DNA of 64,000 nucleotides from an uncultured Pseudomonadales bacterium (GTDB taxonomy: Bacteria > Pseudomonadota > Gammaproteobacteria > Pseudomonadales > Azotimanducaceae): positions 1,240,001-1,304,000 of the forward strand of contig OY282430.1 in the NCBI GenBank assembly GCA_958296025.1, written 5' to 3'. A program made the position numbers and the translations under genes. The notes under the pieces are model-generated. The model was not told where the DNA came from. It was given only the letters and a program-made list of their open reading frames with translations, and did not search any database. Below are positions 9,039 through 19,088 of this stretch, one piece after another. Numbering within the stretch: position 1 is the stretch's first letter; every line of letters starts with the position of its first letter.

Positions 9039-10369
9039 TGTTCTGGCTGTTGGCGTTGCCACTGTTGGCGTTGGGCGCCATCTTTGTTGCGGCGCCCTTC
9101 TTTCGAAGCACCGCGGCGCATGGCGCTGTGCGCCCCGCCCTGGTCCGCGCCCTCTATCGGCAAAGGTTGGCCGAACTTGATGAGGAGGCCCGCTTGGGCC
9201 TCTTGGAGGCTGGCGAACGGGAAGATATGGAGGCGGAGCTCGGCCAAGCGTTTTTGCATGAAGTGCGCGAAGCGGGTCCGCATCGAGTCGAGAGGCGGAT
9301 CGCGCCGACGGAGCAAGGACAAGGCGACGAAGGAGAGGATGCCGGCGCGGTCAGCCGCCAAGGCGGAAAATCTTCCCAAACAAGCACCGAGGAACGACGA
9401 ATTGGTGAGGCGCTCTCTGCAAGGCAGCCGGCCTTGGCGGTTGGCAATCGCCTCCGCCTTGGGGGCTGGGTTGGGCTCATCGTCGGGCTAGCGGTCCCCT
9501 TGGCCGCGGTCGGCCTGTATCTCAATTTGGGTGAGCCGGTTGCGGCGCTGTTGGCCGAGGCGCCCAAGGCGATGGGTTTGGATCCGGGCAAGGATCGAAT
9601 CGAACTGGACCGCTGGCGCACCCTGTTGGGGGAGCGGGTGCGGGCGCGGCCCGCTGAGGCCGGCAGTTGGTTCCTGCTTGGGCACATCTACATGACCGAC
9701 CAGGACTACGCCGCTGCCGCCGGCGCCTTTGAACGGGCGCACGGCTTGGTGGGGGAGGACGCCGGCATCGACCTCTACTGGCTGCAAGCCCGTTACCTAG
9801 CGGGCGGAGGCCGTTTGGACGCCGCTGGCGCAGCCCTCGCCGAACGCATCTTGGCGCGAACGCCCAACCAGCCCACCGCGTTGGAAATCCTGGCCTTGGA
9901 CGCCTACTCTCGGGAGGACTTTCCGGCCGCCGCCGCACTGTTCAATCGCGCCTTGGCCAATCCCCTGGATCCCTTGCGCCGAACGGTTCTGCAAACGGCC
10001 TTCGAACGGGCGCGCGGCCAACTCGGCGGGACGCCGGCCATTGAGGTCGCCGTTTCCACGGCGCAGCCGCCCCCAGCCGCCGCCACCCTATTCGTCGTCG
10101 CCCGTCCGGTCGGCGGCGGCATGCCTTACGCGGTGGTTAGGCGGCCGGCCGCGGTGTTGCCGCAGACCATCCGCTTGGACAACGCGGTCAGCATGAATCC
10201 GGCCCGGCCCTTATCGATGGCGGAAGCGGTGCAGGTGGTGGTGAGGATCAGCTTGGCCGGCACGGCGACGGCCCATCCGGGGGATTGGCAGTGGCGCTCC
10301 CCTGTCCTCACTCTGGACGAGACCTCGGCGCCAACCGCCCTTGCCGCTGAACTGATGCCGCCGGAATGA
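9038..10369 (+). CDS. ccmI: Cytochrome c biogenesis TPR protein CcmI
   Basis: Apocytochrome c chaperone of the haem ligase complex. The 443-residue protein has an N-terminal helix (MFWLLALPLLALGAIFVAAP), the CcmI segment ALYRQRLAELDEEARLGLL, a second membrane helix (GWVGLIVGLAVPLAAVGLYL), TPR repeats from about residue 200, and a C-terminal domain with FVVARPVGGGMPYAVVRR. The ATG shares a base with the ccmH stop. A charged low-complexity linker lies between the two membrane segments (about residues 95-140). Last gene of the cluster; no strong terminator hairpin follows. Confidence 0.93.
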   Translation: MFWLLALPLLALGAIFVAAPFFRSTAAHGAVRPALVRALYRQRLAELDEEARLGLLEAGEREDMEAELGQAFLHEVREAGPHRVERRIAPTEQGQGDEGEDAGAVSRQGGKSSQTSTEERRIGEALSARQPALAVGNRLRLGGWVGLIVGLAVPLAAVGLYLNLGEPVAALLAEAPKAMGLDPGKDRIELDRWRTLLGERVRARPAEAGSWFLLGHIYMTDQDYAAAAGAFERAHGLVGEDAGIDLYWLQARYLAGGGRLDAAGAALAERILARTPNQPTALEILALDAYSREDFPAAAALFNRALANPLDPLRRTVLQTAFERARGQLGGTPAIEVAVSTAQPPPAAATLFVVARPVGGGMPYAVVRRPAAVLPQTIRLDNAVSMNPARPLSMAEAVQVVVRISLAGTATAHPGDWQWRSPVLTLDETSAPTALAAELMPPE

Positions 10370-10538
10370 AGCCAATCCTTGGATGGAGTGTTTCCGAAAA
10401 AATTAGTGCAATTCGTGAACAAAGGGTGCATCATGACTATTGTTTTCTGTCATACAAGTGTAGGCTAGGTTTCGTGGGTGTGTCGCCACCACCCATTGAA
10501 CTGATGGCGGCACGAAGCTGAATCGGAGGGCAAACAAC

Positions 10539-10922
10539 GTGAGGACATCTCTTAGCCTTGGAATTTTGTTAGCCGCCTGCGCCGCGGTTGTAAGTACACC
10601 GGCCTTCGCGTCCGGCTCGGTGGGAACGGGAGGCGTCAAAACGGTGGCGCGGGCGGAATACGCACAGGGCAAGTCCTTGGTTTTCCGTCAGTTGGTCTGC
10701 AGGGCTTGCCCCATTCAGAGGCGGGGCTTCAACCGCGACCAGGCCCGCAGCCTGATGACGGAGTTGAACGCTGTCCTCAACGTCTTCCAAGACACTGCGG
10801 ACGAAGACAGCGGGACCGTCCGGGCCCTCTGTAGTGGTCAAGAGACGGGCTGCAGCGCCAAGCTCAATGCCGTGCGTCGCTACCTCGATCGACGCTACAA
10901 GCTCGGGGGGCGGGGCACATGA
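10539..10922 (+). CDS. Small secreted protein with CxxC, function unknown
   Basis: A 127-residue protein with a GTG start at 10539, nine bases after the ribosome-binding site TCGGAGGG. A signal peptide (LGILLAACAAVVSTPAFASG) precedes a mature domain of about 100 residues. It has a CxxC in LVCRACPIQRR and two more cysteines (LCSGQETGCSA), so it could hold two disulfides or bind metal or haem-like groups. The end is basic (RRYLDRRYKLGGRG). I do not recognise a family. The end overlaps a possible longer start of the barrel protein downstream, and both are probably co-transcribed. Confidence 0.8.
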   Translation: MRTSLSLGILLAACAAVVSTPAFASGSVGTGGVKTVARAEYAQGKSLVFRQLVCRACPIQRRGFNRDQARSLMTELNAVLNVFQDTADEDSGTVRALCSGQETGCSAKLNAVRRYLDRRYKLGGRGT

Positions 10923-11020
10923 GCGGTGGATGCGATTGGTGGGCGACGCCGGCCGATTTGGCCAGCGCCACTTGGGCTGGCCGGTCTAGGGGAGGGCCTC
11001 TAAGGAAGGTAATCGAAGTG

Positions 11021-11926
11021 ATGAAAAACGGCAAAGCAGCTTTTGCGCGGCGCCTGTTCCGCCATACCTCGGTTGCAGCCTTGGCGGCGCTAGGCTGCGC
11101 CCTGCCGCCAGCGGCTTGGGCGGCGGATGGCACCGCTTGGCTTTCCGAGCCGGGCACTGGCCATGTAAGCCTTTCCTATGTGATGCAAAGCGCCAATGAG
11201 TTCTATCTGGGAGCCACCAAGGTGCCAACCCCAGGCGGCGGGGAGGACTTGCAGCAGGACACCGTTTGGTTGAACGCCAACTACACTTTGGCGGACGCTT
11301 GGGCGTTGGACTTGCAGCTCGGTTGGGCGAAGACCGACTTCATCACGGGGCCGGGCATCCCCACAACCGATGAAAGCTTTGATGGCTTGGTGGACGCCAA
11401 CCTCGGCGTCACTTGGCGGGTGGTCGATGAATTGGAATGGGACAACCTCCCCAGCGTTGCCGTACGCGCCGCCGCCATCATCGCCGGTGACTATGAACCC
11501 GGTCACATCAATTCCGTGGGCGACGGCGGCGACGGCTTCGAAATCTCCGTGATTGTCGGCAAGTTCCTGACCAACCGGGTGGGCGTTTCCGCCGAGTTCG
11601 GCTACCGCAACCGCAACAAGGGCATTCCGGAGAACTACTTCACCAACCTTTCCGGCATTTTCCTGGTCAACGAACGGTTGTCCTTGGGGCTGGACTACCG
11701 GCGGGTGGATGCCGAATCCGGCCTGGACATCGGAGGCCCTGGCTTTTCCCCGGACCGCTTCCCGGAAGTGCAGGATGAGAATCAACTGCTCGGAGGCCGC
11801 CTCTTCTTCAGCGCCACCCCCAACCTGAACTTTGCGGTTTTCTACGCCGCCGTGATAGATGGGCGCAACACAAAAGCAGACAGCGTGGTCGGCGGCGGCG
11901 CCACTTGGTCGTTCGGCAATTACTAG
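11021..11926 (+). CDS. Outer-membrane beta-barrel protein, unknown substrate
   Basis: ATG 11021 lies 11 bases after an AAGGAAGGT ribosome-binding site and is followed by a signal peptide (VAALAALGCALPPAAWAADG), giving 301 residues. The mature part is made of alternating amphipathic strands rich in Tyr, Asn and Gly (for example VSLSYVMQSANEFYLGA) and ends in GGATWSFGNY, a barrel with an aromatic terminus. It resembles the transporter-like family often annotated as MetA-pathway phenol degradation proteins, but I cannot assign it surely. Convergent with the DUF547 gene, 15 bp away. Confidence 0.8.
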   Translation: MKNGKAAFARRLFRHTSVAALAALGCALPPAAWAADGTAWLSEPGTGHVSLSYVMQSANEFYLGATKVPTPGGGEDLQQDTVWLNANYTLADAWALDLQLGWAKTDFITGPGIPTTDESFDGLVDANLGVTWRVVDELEWDNLPSVAVRAAAIIAGDYEPGHINSVGDGGDGFEISVIVGKFLTNRVGVSAEFGYRNRNKGIPENYFTNLSGIFLVNERLSLGLDYRRVDAESGLDIGGPGFSPDRFPEVQDENQLLGGRLFFSATPNLNFAVFYAAVIDGRNTKADSVVGGGATWSFGNY

Positions 11927-11941
11927 GCAACGCCCAAAGGA

Positions 11942-12865
11942 CTACGGCTCGTTCAAGCTCCAGTCATACTCGTAGTCTAGAACCACGCCGTAGTCGCGCA
12001 GCTTGGCGGCGGTTTTCTCGTTGGCGTACTTGAGGAGGTGGTCCACCACCGCCTCCTCGCTGCCGCCGAAGTCCTCCTGATACCAATCGTAGATGGCGGA
12101 AAGCACGAGGTCCCCATCCACCAAGGAGACGCCGCGCGGGTGGTTGATGTAGTCCCGGGCGCCCTGCTCGAGCAGCTCCTCGGCGTTGGCGGGGGTGAAG
12201 GCTTGGGGCGCTAGGTTGGGGCAGCCGAAGCTGGCGCAGTTCACGGCGTAGTGGATGCGCGGATCTTTCCAGATGGGTCGCAGGATGCGGTGTTCGATGT
12301 CATCCAAGGTCAGTTCTTGGCCGGCGGCCGCGGCCAGCACATCGCCCCAGGGGCCTTGGTTGACGGACAGAAAGCTCTCATGAACGTCCCGAATGGACTC
12401 TATCGGGTAGGCATCGACCACCACCCGAATGGTCAGCGCATTGTAGAAATTCACCCAATAGGCGAACTGCTCGGCACCGGATAGACGTCTTGGGTCGAGG
12501 GCTTGCAGGCTGGCGAGGTAGCCGGTCAAGCGCTCGCTGTCCTTGGCGTTGGCCTTCAGGCCGGCGTAGTCGAAGCGGTTGACGCCGGACGGATGGCCGG
12601 TTTTCAGATAGCCGTCCAGGATGGCTTGCCAAGGGCTGTGATCGACTTCCTCTGCGTTGCCCTCATCCCTAGCCTGCCAGAAGGGGATGGCTTCCGGCAC
12701 GGCAAGGGCAACCTGGGGGCCGGCCGATAGGACCAGGCCGGTCAACGCCAAGGCGGCCGCCCACTTGATCCCTTTCGCCGGCGGCACCGCGAAGGCAGGA
12801 AGCCTTGGGAGGAGGTGTGCTTTGCTTGGTGTGCAGGTGTGGGCTGGGTTTTGCTTTTCGATCAT
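11942..12865 (-). CDS. DUF547 domain secreted protein
   Basis: A 307-residue exported protein of the DUF547 family, whose biochemical role is not settled. Conserved blocks include YWVNFYNALTIRVVVD, HYAVNCASFGCPNL and the final RDYGVVLDYEYDWSLN. The hydrophobic segment WAAALALTGLVLSAG after a basic stretch looks like a long signal peptide. I place the start at ATG 12865 because GGAGAG sits six bases before it; an ATG at 12898 would add 11 residues. Convergent with the beta-barrel gene. Confidence 0.88.
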   Translation of the reverse strand: MIEKQNPAHTCTPSKAHLLPRLPAFAVPPAKGIKWAAALALTGLVLSAGPQVALAVPEAIPFWQARDEGNAEEVDHSPWQAILDGYLKTGHPSGVNRFDYAGLKANAKDSERLTGYLASLQALDPRRLSGAEQFAYWVNFYNALTIRVVVDAYPIESIRDVHESFLSVNQGPWGDVLAAAAGQELTLDDIEHRILRPIWKDPRIHYAVNCASFGCPNLAPQAFTPANAEELLEQGARDYINHPRGVSLVDGDLVLSAIYDWYQEDFGGSEEAVVDHLLKYANEKTAAKLRDYGVVLDYEYDWSLNEP

Positions 12866-12968
12866 CCGATCTCTCCAGTGTTCACGAATCCGCTGCAACC
12901 AAACACATAGGGCGACGTTGGCTTGGCCTCAAGCGACGGTTGGCTGTGCCGAGCAGCGGGTCTGCGGC

Positions 12969-13736
12969 CTAGTGCCGGCCCGCTTGCTGATGCGCGGCGG
13001 CGCCTCGTTGGGATTTCCCTGTGGCCTGCCGCCAGCGTAGCACCGCGATCATCGAGACGATACCCAAGGAGGCGCCGATGATCCCCTTCAAGGTGCCGCC
13101 GACCTTGGACTTGCCGTAGCGCCGCCGCAGGCTGTCCACTGGCACCTCCGCCACCTTCATGCCGTGCTGAATGGCCTTGACCTGCATCTCCACGGTCCAA
13201 CCGTAGGCCTTGTCCCGCATGTCGAGCCGCCAAAGGGCATCGGCGCGGATGGCGCGATAGGGACCGAGGTCGGTCGTTTCCTGGCGCCACAGCAGCTTGA
13301 TGAGCCGGCTGGCCAAGCGGTTGCCGAGAATTTGCGGGACCGACAGGGCGCCGGGGGCCATCCGGCCCAAGGGGCGGGCGCCGATGGCGAGGTCCGCCCC
13401 GCCGGCGACCGCCTCCAACAGCCGCCGGCACTGCCCGGCCACGCAGGACCGGTCGCCGTCAATGAACAGAACGATGTCCACGGGTTGCAGGGCGTCCAGC
13501 GCAGTCAGGCAGGCGATGCCGTAGCCTGGGATCTCCTGATGCACGATCCGGGCGCCGGCTTCCTGGGCGCACTGGCCGGTGGTGTCCTTGGAGCCGTTGT
13601 CGCAGACGACGTAGTCGTCGATCAGCGGGCGGCCTTGGGCATCGGTCAGGGCCAGCAGTTCGCCCACCACCGCGCCGATATTGCCTTCCTCATCCCGTGC
13701 CGGCGTGACCGCGCCGACCCGCAGGCCGCCGAACAT
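12969..13736 (-). CDS. Family 2 glycosyltransferase
   Basis: A 255-residue GT-A fold enzyme of the polyprenyl-phosphate sugar transferase type. It has PARDEEGNIGAVV at the nucleotide-binding start, DNGSKDTT, and the metal-binding LFIDGDRS motif at about residue 93. A helix near the C-terminus (GIIGASLGIVSMIAVL) may touch the membrane. Its start overlaps the end of the upstream membrane glycosyltransferase by one base, so the two are an operon and probably act in one lipid-linked glycan pathway. The exact sugar cannot be read from the sequence. Confidence 0.88.
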   Translation of the reverse strand: MFGGLRVGAVTPARDEEGNIGAVVGELLALTDAQGRPLIDDYVVCDNGSKDTTGQCAQEAGARIVHQEIPGYGIACLTALDALQPVDIVLFIDGDRSCVAGQCRRLLEAVAGGADLAIGARPLGRMAPGALSVPQILGNRLASRLIKLLWRQETTDLGPYRAIRADALWRLDMRDKAYGWTVEMQVKAIQHGMKVAEVPVDSLRRRYGKSKVGGTLKGIIGASLGIVSMIAVLRWRQATGKSQRGAAAHQQAGRH

Positions 13737-15073
13737 CAGGCCCCTGCGTCAGCGCCGGCCAAACGCCGACGGCGTTGGCGGAGCAGGTCCCAAGCCAAGG
13801 CTGCAAGGATCAGGCCGAACTCCACGGGCTGCACCCAGGCGGGGTGTTCATAGGGATGCAGGTCCATGTCGCCCAGGAGCAGCCCGGTGACGTAGGAAAG
13901 AAGCACCGCCACCGATGCGGTCCAAGCCCAAATGCTGGGGTAAACCACGGCGAACGGCAGCACCCACAGCAGATACCAAGGATTGATAACGGGGGCGAGG
14001 ATCAGCATGACGCCGAACAGCCAATCCCCCCGAGGCACTGCGCCGGGGGTGCGCCGGTGCCGGACGTAGCACCAGACGCCGAAACCGACCACCAACAGCG
14101 CGGCGGACAGGCGGGCGCCGAAGTCCGAAAACGCCGATGACAGCAGGCTGAACGCCGCTGCGTTGAACTGCCAGTCCCGGGCGAACACCATCTGTGCGCC
14201 TAGGTCCGTGCTGCCTTGCAGCGCGAAGGGCAAATACAGCAGGGCGAGAACGGCGGCGAAGATGGCCCAATGCACAAGCCGGCCGCGCACCAAAACAAAG
14301 GGCACCAGCAGCAGGGCGAAGATCTTGGTGCCGACGCTCAGCGCAAGGCAGATGGCGGCGGCCTTCAACCAATCCCGCTGCGCCAAGACCACCGCCCCCG
14401 CCAGCAGGCAAACGCCCAGGATGTCCGGGTGGGCGGTGAAGGCGGTTTCCTTGATCACCAAGGGGCACCAAGCGTAGAGCAGCACGGTGCGGGCCGGCGC
14501 CAAACGCAGCAGCAGGAGGATGGTGAGCACGTCGAAGATGACGTACATCCCTTGCAGCGCGACGATGCCTCCCGGTTGCAACCAGTGGCCCAACAGGAAG
14601 GAGAGTTGCGCCAGCGGTGCGTAGATGGTCGGCACATCCGGGTAGTTCACTCGGTCGAGAATGCGCTGGAAGGCCTCCGGCACGTTGGGGTCGGTGAAAA
14701 ACGCCTCCGGAACGGTGCCGTAGGGGGTGCCCTGTTGGGCGAACAGATAGCCGTCCCATAGATAGCGGAAGTAGTCATCCTCGAAGAACGGGCCGCCGAA
14801 CAGCCCGCAGACGCGGAAGGCCAGCGCCCAGAGAATCAGACGGCGCACCGACAGTGGCGCCGCTTGTCGGCCTTGGTAGGCGTAGAAGCCGAAGGTTAGC
14901 AGGGCGGTCCAGGCCACCACGACAAAGAAGACGGCGAATTGGGGTTCACCGGGCTGTTGGGCGGCCCAAGCCAGGATGCCGTAGCCGACTAGGCAGCCAA
15001 AGCCGGCCAAGTCGATGGGTTGCACCGGAAATGCGCGACCCGCCGATTGCTCCGTTGTTGCGCTTGCTTGCAT
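13736..15073 (-). CDS. Multi-pass membrane glycosyltransferase (GT-C type)
   Basis: A 445-residue protein with about eleven hydrophobic helices. The loop motif FFEDDYFRYLWDGYLFAQQG after the second or third helix fits the acidic catalytic loop of GT-C enzymes that use polyprenyl-phosphate sugars. Further typical pieces are YPDVPTIYAPLAQLSFLLG and ILAPVINPWYLLWVLPF. It precedes and overlaps the family 2 glycosyltransferase gene; a plausible division of labour is that the small enzyme makes the lipid-linked sugar donor this one uses, which is inference. Confidence 0.82.
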   Translation of the reverse strand: MQASATTEQSAGRAFPVQPIDLAGFGCLVGYGILAWAAQQPGEPQFAVFFVVVAWTALLTFGFYAYQGRQAAPLSVRRLILWALAFRVCGLFGGPFFEDDYFRYLWDGYLFAQQGTPYGTVPEAFFTDPNVPEAFQRILDRVNYPDVPTIYAPLAQLSFLLGHWLQPGGIVALQGMYVIFDVLTILLLLRLAPARTVLLYAWCPLVIKETAFTAHPDILGVCLLAGAVVLAQRDWLKAAAICLALSVGTKIFALLLVPFVLVRGRLVHWAIFAAVLALLYLPFALQGSTDLGAQMVFARDWQFNAAAFSLLSSAFSDFGARLSAALLVVGFGVWCYVRHRRTPGAVPRGDWLFGVMLILAPVINPWYLLWVLPFAVVYPSIWAWTASVAVLLSYVTGLLLGDMDLHPYEHPAWVQPVEFGLILAALAWDLLRQRRRRLAGADAGA

Positions 15074-15227
15074 GGTTGTCCCCTTTCGTGGTTGACCTTG
15101 GAACTATAGGGCACTTGATGGACGAGGCAAAGTTGGATTGGCTATCGCCGCCAATTTTTTTGGAAGCCCTCCGGGCGCAAAGGGCGCTGGCCGCGCCTCG
15201 CCTGTCTTTTGGCTGCGCCGAGCTCAG

Positions 15228-15474
15228 GGTTCCCCCTCGGGCTCCCCGGCTGAAGCTCTTTCTTCGAGGGGTTCCCCCTCGGGCTCCCCGGCTGAAGGCT
15301 CTTTCTTCGAGGGGTTCCCCCTCGGGCTCCCCGGCTGAAGGCTCTTTCTTCGAGGGGTTCCCCCTCGGGCTCCCCGGCTGAAGGCTCTTTCTTCGAGGGG
15401 TTCCCCCTCGGGCTCCCCGGCTGAAGCTCTTTCTTCGAGGGGTTCCCCCTCGGGCTCCCCGGCTGAAGGCTCTA
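15228..15474 (+). repeat. Tandem array of 42/43-bp hairpin units
   Basis: Five full units and one partial unit, starting at 15228, 15270, 15313, 15356, 15399 and 15441, of lengths 42, 43, 43, 43 and 42 bp. Each begins GGTTCCCCCTCGGGCTCCCC and ends TTTCTTCGAGG; the only clear length variant is AAGCTC against AAGGCTC. Read on the minus strand, each contains GAGGGG-GAA-CCCCTC, a 6-bp stem with a 3-base loop, plus a shorter CGGG-GAG-CCCG stem. The array begins three bases after the stop of the minus-strand gene at 15477, so it would form its 3' untranslated region. Mixed 42 and 43 spacing rules out one continuous coding frame. Confidence 0.95.
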
Positions 15475-15476
15475 GG

Positions 15477-17183
15477 CTAGAGCATATCGACTTCCGCCAG
15501 AATGGTGTGGCAGGATGGCAGCGGTGCGCCTACGCACTTGCTGCGATAGGTGAAGGTTGCGGTTCGCCGTTGCGTCTTGGTGCAACTTGCCATCGCTGGG
15601 TCTGCAAAGTCGAACTGCCAAGCGCGGACTTGAGCCAGGGTGTCGTCGATCAGCGCGTCAAGTTGGGCGGGACGATTGTTGTTTGACCGCCCGCGGTCGG
15701 CCAGCACTTCTTCGTCCCGAGTGTTGCCTTCTTCGTCCAGGCGGTAGTACACCCAGATGATGCCGGCACCGTAATTCACTCTGCGATTGCCGGGATAGGA
15801 ATCTTGGGGCAACAGGGCGTTGAATGCGGGCTTGAGGTTGGCGACGCAAGGTGGCTGGCCGGAAAGGCCGCCATCGTCAGCTCGGTCGGCGGCCGGCATC
15901 GGCGCATCCGCCGCCTCTCTGTCCGCGAGGGCCGTCGTCTCGCCGACGGTGGGTGAGGGCGCCTCTTCTGCTGGGGAAACCGCTTCCTGCTCCCTGGCTG
16001 AGGGGTCTTCGGCGGCGGGGGGTTCCGCCTCGGGCTCCCCGGCTGGGGGGTCTTCGCTTGCTAGCCGTTGGCGGCGGGCTTGGGTGGCTTGGATCTCTTG
16101 TTCTAGGCGGCGCAGTTCGGCTTCGCGGGCGGCTCGCTCTTGCTGAGCGGCGAGGCCCTCCTGCCTTTGTCCCTCCAAGGCCGCCCTCTTTTCGGCCACT
16201 TGGGCCAGCAGCCGTTCGATTTCCTCGCGCTCCTGTTGCAACGCGATGTCGGCTTTGGCCGCCGCACCCACCGCCAAGGTGTCCATCAGCGGCAGCGCGG
16301 TGTAGGCGGGCAGGGGGGCCTGTTCTTCAAAAACCACGTCGCCGTTGCCGAAGTAGGCCCGCCAAAAGGCTTGGTGCGCCCGCTTTGCACGGGGCGCGTT
16401 GGTCAACCCTAGGCGCGGCGTGTAGAAGATCTTGACGTGCAGGTTGGCGTCGGCGGTCGGCGAAGGGAAAAAGGGCTTGCGGGCGTCGCGCAGCGGCTGG
16501 AAGTCCGTAAAGCGCCATTGGCTCCAGTCCAAGTCTAGATGAGAGTACCAGGTGGCGTGCTGCAGCATGTCGGAGAACAGGTACAACGCCCAGGGTCGTG
16601 GGCGATCGGCGAACTCCCGCTTGGCTTCCTCGATCGCTTCCATCAGATAGGCGTTCACCACCGGAGGTGCCGAGGCCGCTTGAGTCAGTGCGGCGATGCG
16701 CCCGGCCAAGGCATCGCGCCTCGCGCAAAAACCTGCGGCAAGAGTGCGCAGGCGGGGCGGCAGCTGCGCCGGCAGATCGTCGCAGTCGCGCTGTTCTTGG
16801 CGTTGGTCCTTGGCGGACTGTATCGACAGTTCCGAATCCTCATAGGGCTTGCAAAGGCGGGCTAGAAAGCGCCGAGGGGATTCAGGGGCGCCGCTCAGGG
16901 CGAACGCCCGCAGTTCCGTGCCGGCGGCCAAGTCACGGCTCAGGCTGCGCAGCAGGTTGCTCGCCTGAAGGCCTGCGGATGAGGGTTTGCGCAAGTCAAG
17001 CAAGAGGGTCGCACTGCCAGCCATGCCGCCGCCATGGACCGCGCAAAGGTCGTCGTCAAGCACCACTTCCGGCTTGGCCACGTCTTCGGAAAACATCAGG
17101 AAAAGGGCCACCCCGAGCGCAATCAACAGCGGCAGGGCCACGGCTAAAATGCGCCGGTTCGTTGGGGGCTTCTCCTTGGTCAT
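15477..17183 (-). CDS. Membrane-anchored coiled-coil protein with TonB-like C-terminus
   Basis: A 568-residue protein that I do not recognise as a named family. In order: a cytoplasmic start; one N-terminal helix (ILAVALPLLIALGVALFLMF); a domain with LLLDLRKPSSAG and later WALYLFSDMLQHATWY, which resembles a von Willebrand A-like fold; a charged coiled coil at about residues 315-375; an acidic Pro/Glu/Ala linker with AGEPEAEPPAAEDPSA; and a C-terminal domain (VYYRLDEEGN, LIDDTLAQVRAWQFDFADP) similar in pattern to the TonB C-terminal domain. It probably spans or reaches through the periplasm. It is divergent from the atp operon and followed by the hairpin array. Confidence 0.75.
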   Translation of the reverse strand: MTKEKPPTNRRILAVALPLLIALGVALFLMFSEDVAKPEVVLDDDLCAVHGGGMAGSATLLLDLRKPSSAGLQASNLLRSLSRDLAAGTELRAFALSGAPESPRRFLARLCKPYEDSELSIQSAKDQRQEQRDCDDLPAQLPPRLRTLAAGFCARRDALAGRIAALTQAASAPPVVNAYLMEAIEEAKREFADRPRPWALYLFSDMLQHATWYSHLDLDWSQWRFTDFQPLRDARKPFFPSPTADANLHVKIFYTPRLGLTNAPRAKRAHQAFWRAYFGNGDVVFEEQAPLPAYTALPLMDTLAVGAAAKADIALQQEREEIERLLAQVAEKRAALEGQRQEGLAAQQERAAREAELRRLEQEIQATQARRQRLASEDPPAGEPEAEPPAAEDPSAREQEAVSPAEEAPSPTVGETTALADREAADAPMPAADRADDGGLSGQPPCVANLKPAFNALLPQDSYPGNRRVNYGAGIIWVYYRLDEEGNTRDEEVLADRGRSNNNRPAQLDALIDDTLAQVRAWQFDFADPAMASCTKTQRRTATFTYRSKCVGAPLPSCHTILAEVDML

Positions 17184-17347
17184 TGAGATCTTGGCAACAA
17201 AAAACCTCTCCTATATACACCAAACGTTCGCCAAACGGTTATCTATCGGGATGCTCGCCCCACTTTCCGGCCGCCTCAACCCTTGCGCCTGCGCACTGCG
17301 GGCTGAAAGGGCAGCCGCCCAAGGGCCAAGCCGGGTCCCTGATTGGA

Positions 17348-17376
17348 TTGTTTTTTTTTCTTGGCCCTTCTATAAT
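17348..17376 (+). promoter_or_regulatory. Sigma70-type promoter of the atp operon
   Basis: TTGTTT (17348-17353) and a perfect TATAAT (17371-17376) are separated by 17 bp, with a run of nine T after the first TTG. It stands immediately upstream of atpI and would start transcription near 17383. Confidence 0.8.
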
Positions 17377-17396
17377 CCGCGCCGCCTTCACGGGAC

Positions 17397-17786
17397 TTGC
17401 CTAGCTTGGTTTTCAAGTGGTCCCGCGCTGCTGAAGGGCAGGGCGCGGGAAGCGATGGTCTGGTTAAAGCAATCGTGGTCGTGCAGATCGCCATTGCCGG
17501 GGCTTTGGTTTGCCTCATGGCGGTGGTGGCGGTCGAGCAGGCCATGGGGGCGGCGCTTGGGGCTGCGGCTTGCATAGCGCCGACGGCGCTTTTTGCTCGG
17601 GTCGCGGTCAAGCAGCGCGGCGGCCGCCAATTGTTGGTCTTTGGCTTGGCCAAGTCCATGGCCATCGTCGTGCTGATGGTGCTGTGCTTTGTGGCGGCGC
17701 GGCCGGAACCGCTAGGCTTTATCGTTGCGGTGGTGACCGTGCATTTGGCCTATGTGGTCACGCCGCTGCTCAGCAAGGGCGGGTGA
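17397..17786 (+). CDS. atpI: ATP synthase accessory protein AtpI
   Basis: A 129-residue (from the first possible start) membrane protein with four hydrophobic helices (IVVVQIAIAGALVCLMAVVA; AALGAAACIAPTALFA; SMAIVVLMVLCFVAA; LGFIVAVVTVHLAYVV), the AtpI pattern, in the expected first place of the atp operon. AtpI helps assemble the c-ring. The start is uncertain: TTG 17397 is only about 14 bases after the predicted transcription start and has no clear Shine-Dalgarno; TTG 17406 or an internal GTG near 17478 are alternatives. Confidence 0.82.
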   Translation: MPSLVFKWSRAAEGQGAGSDGLVKAIVVVQIAIAGALVCLMAVVAVEQAMGAALGAAACIAPTALFARVAVKQRGGRQLLVFGLAKSMAIVVLMVLCFVAARPEPLGFIVAVVTVHLAYVVTPLLSKGG

Positions 17787-18734
<948 letters not shown>

Positions 18735-18756
18735 TCCATACCAATCAACTTCTTAA

Positions 18757-19020
<264 letters not shown>

Positions 19021-19088
19021 AAACCGGCCGGGGGCTTAAGCGCCCCTAGGCCAATGTCCATTTGTCCACGCATGGATGGAAGGTCGCC

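Noticed and set aside
14854-15381. A plus-strand open frame running into the tandem repeats
   Set aside because: It crosses the start of the membrane glycosyltransferase in antisense and reads the repeats as Gly/Ser/Pro strings; the mixed 42/43-bp spacing changes the frame between units.
15228-15474. Possible CRISPR array
   Set aside because: Units are directly adjacent with no unique spacers, and no cas genes are near.
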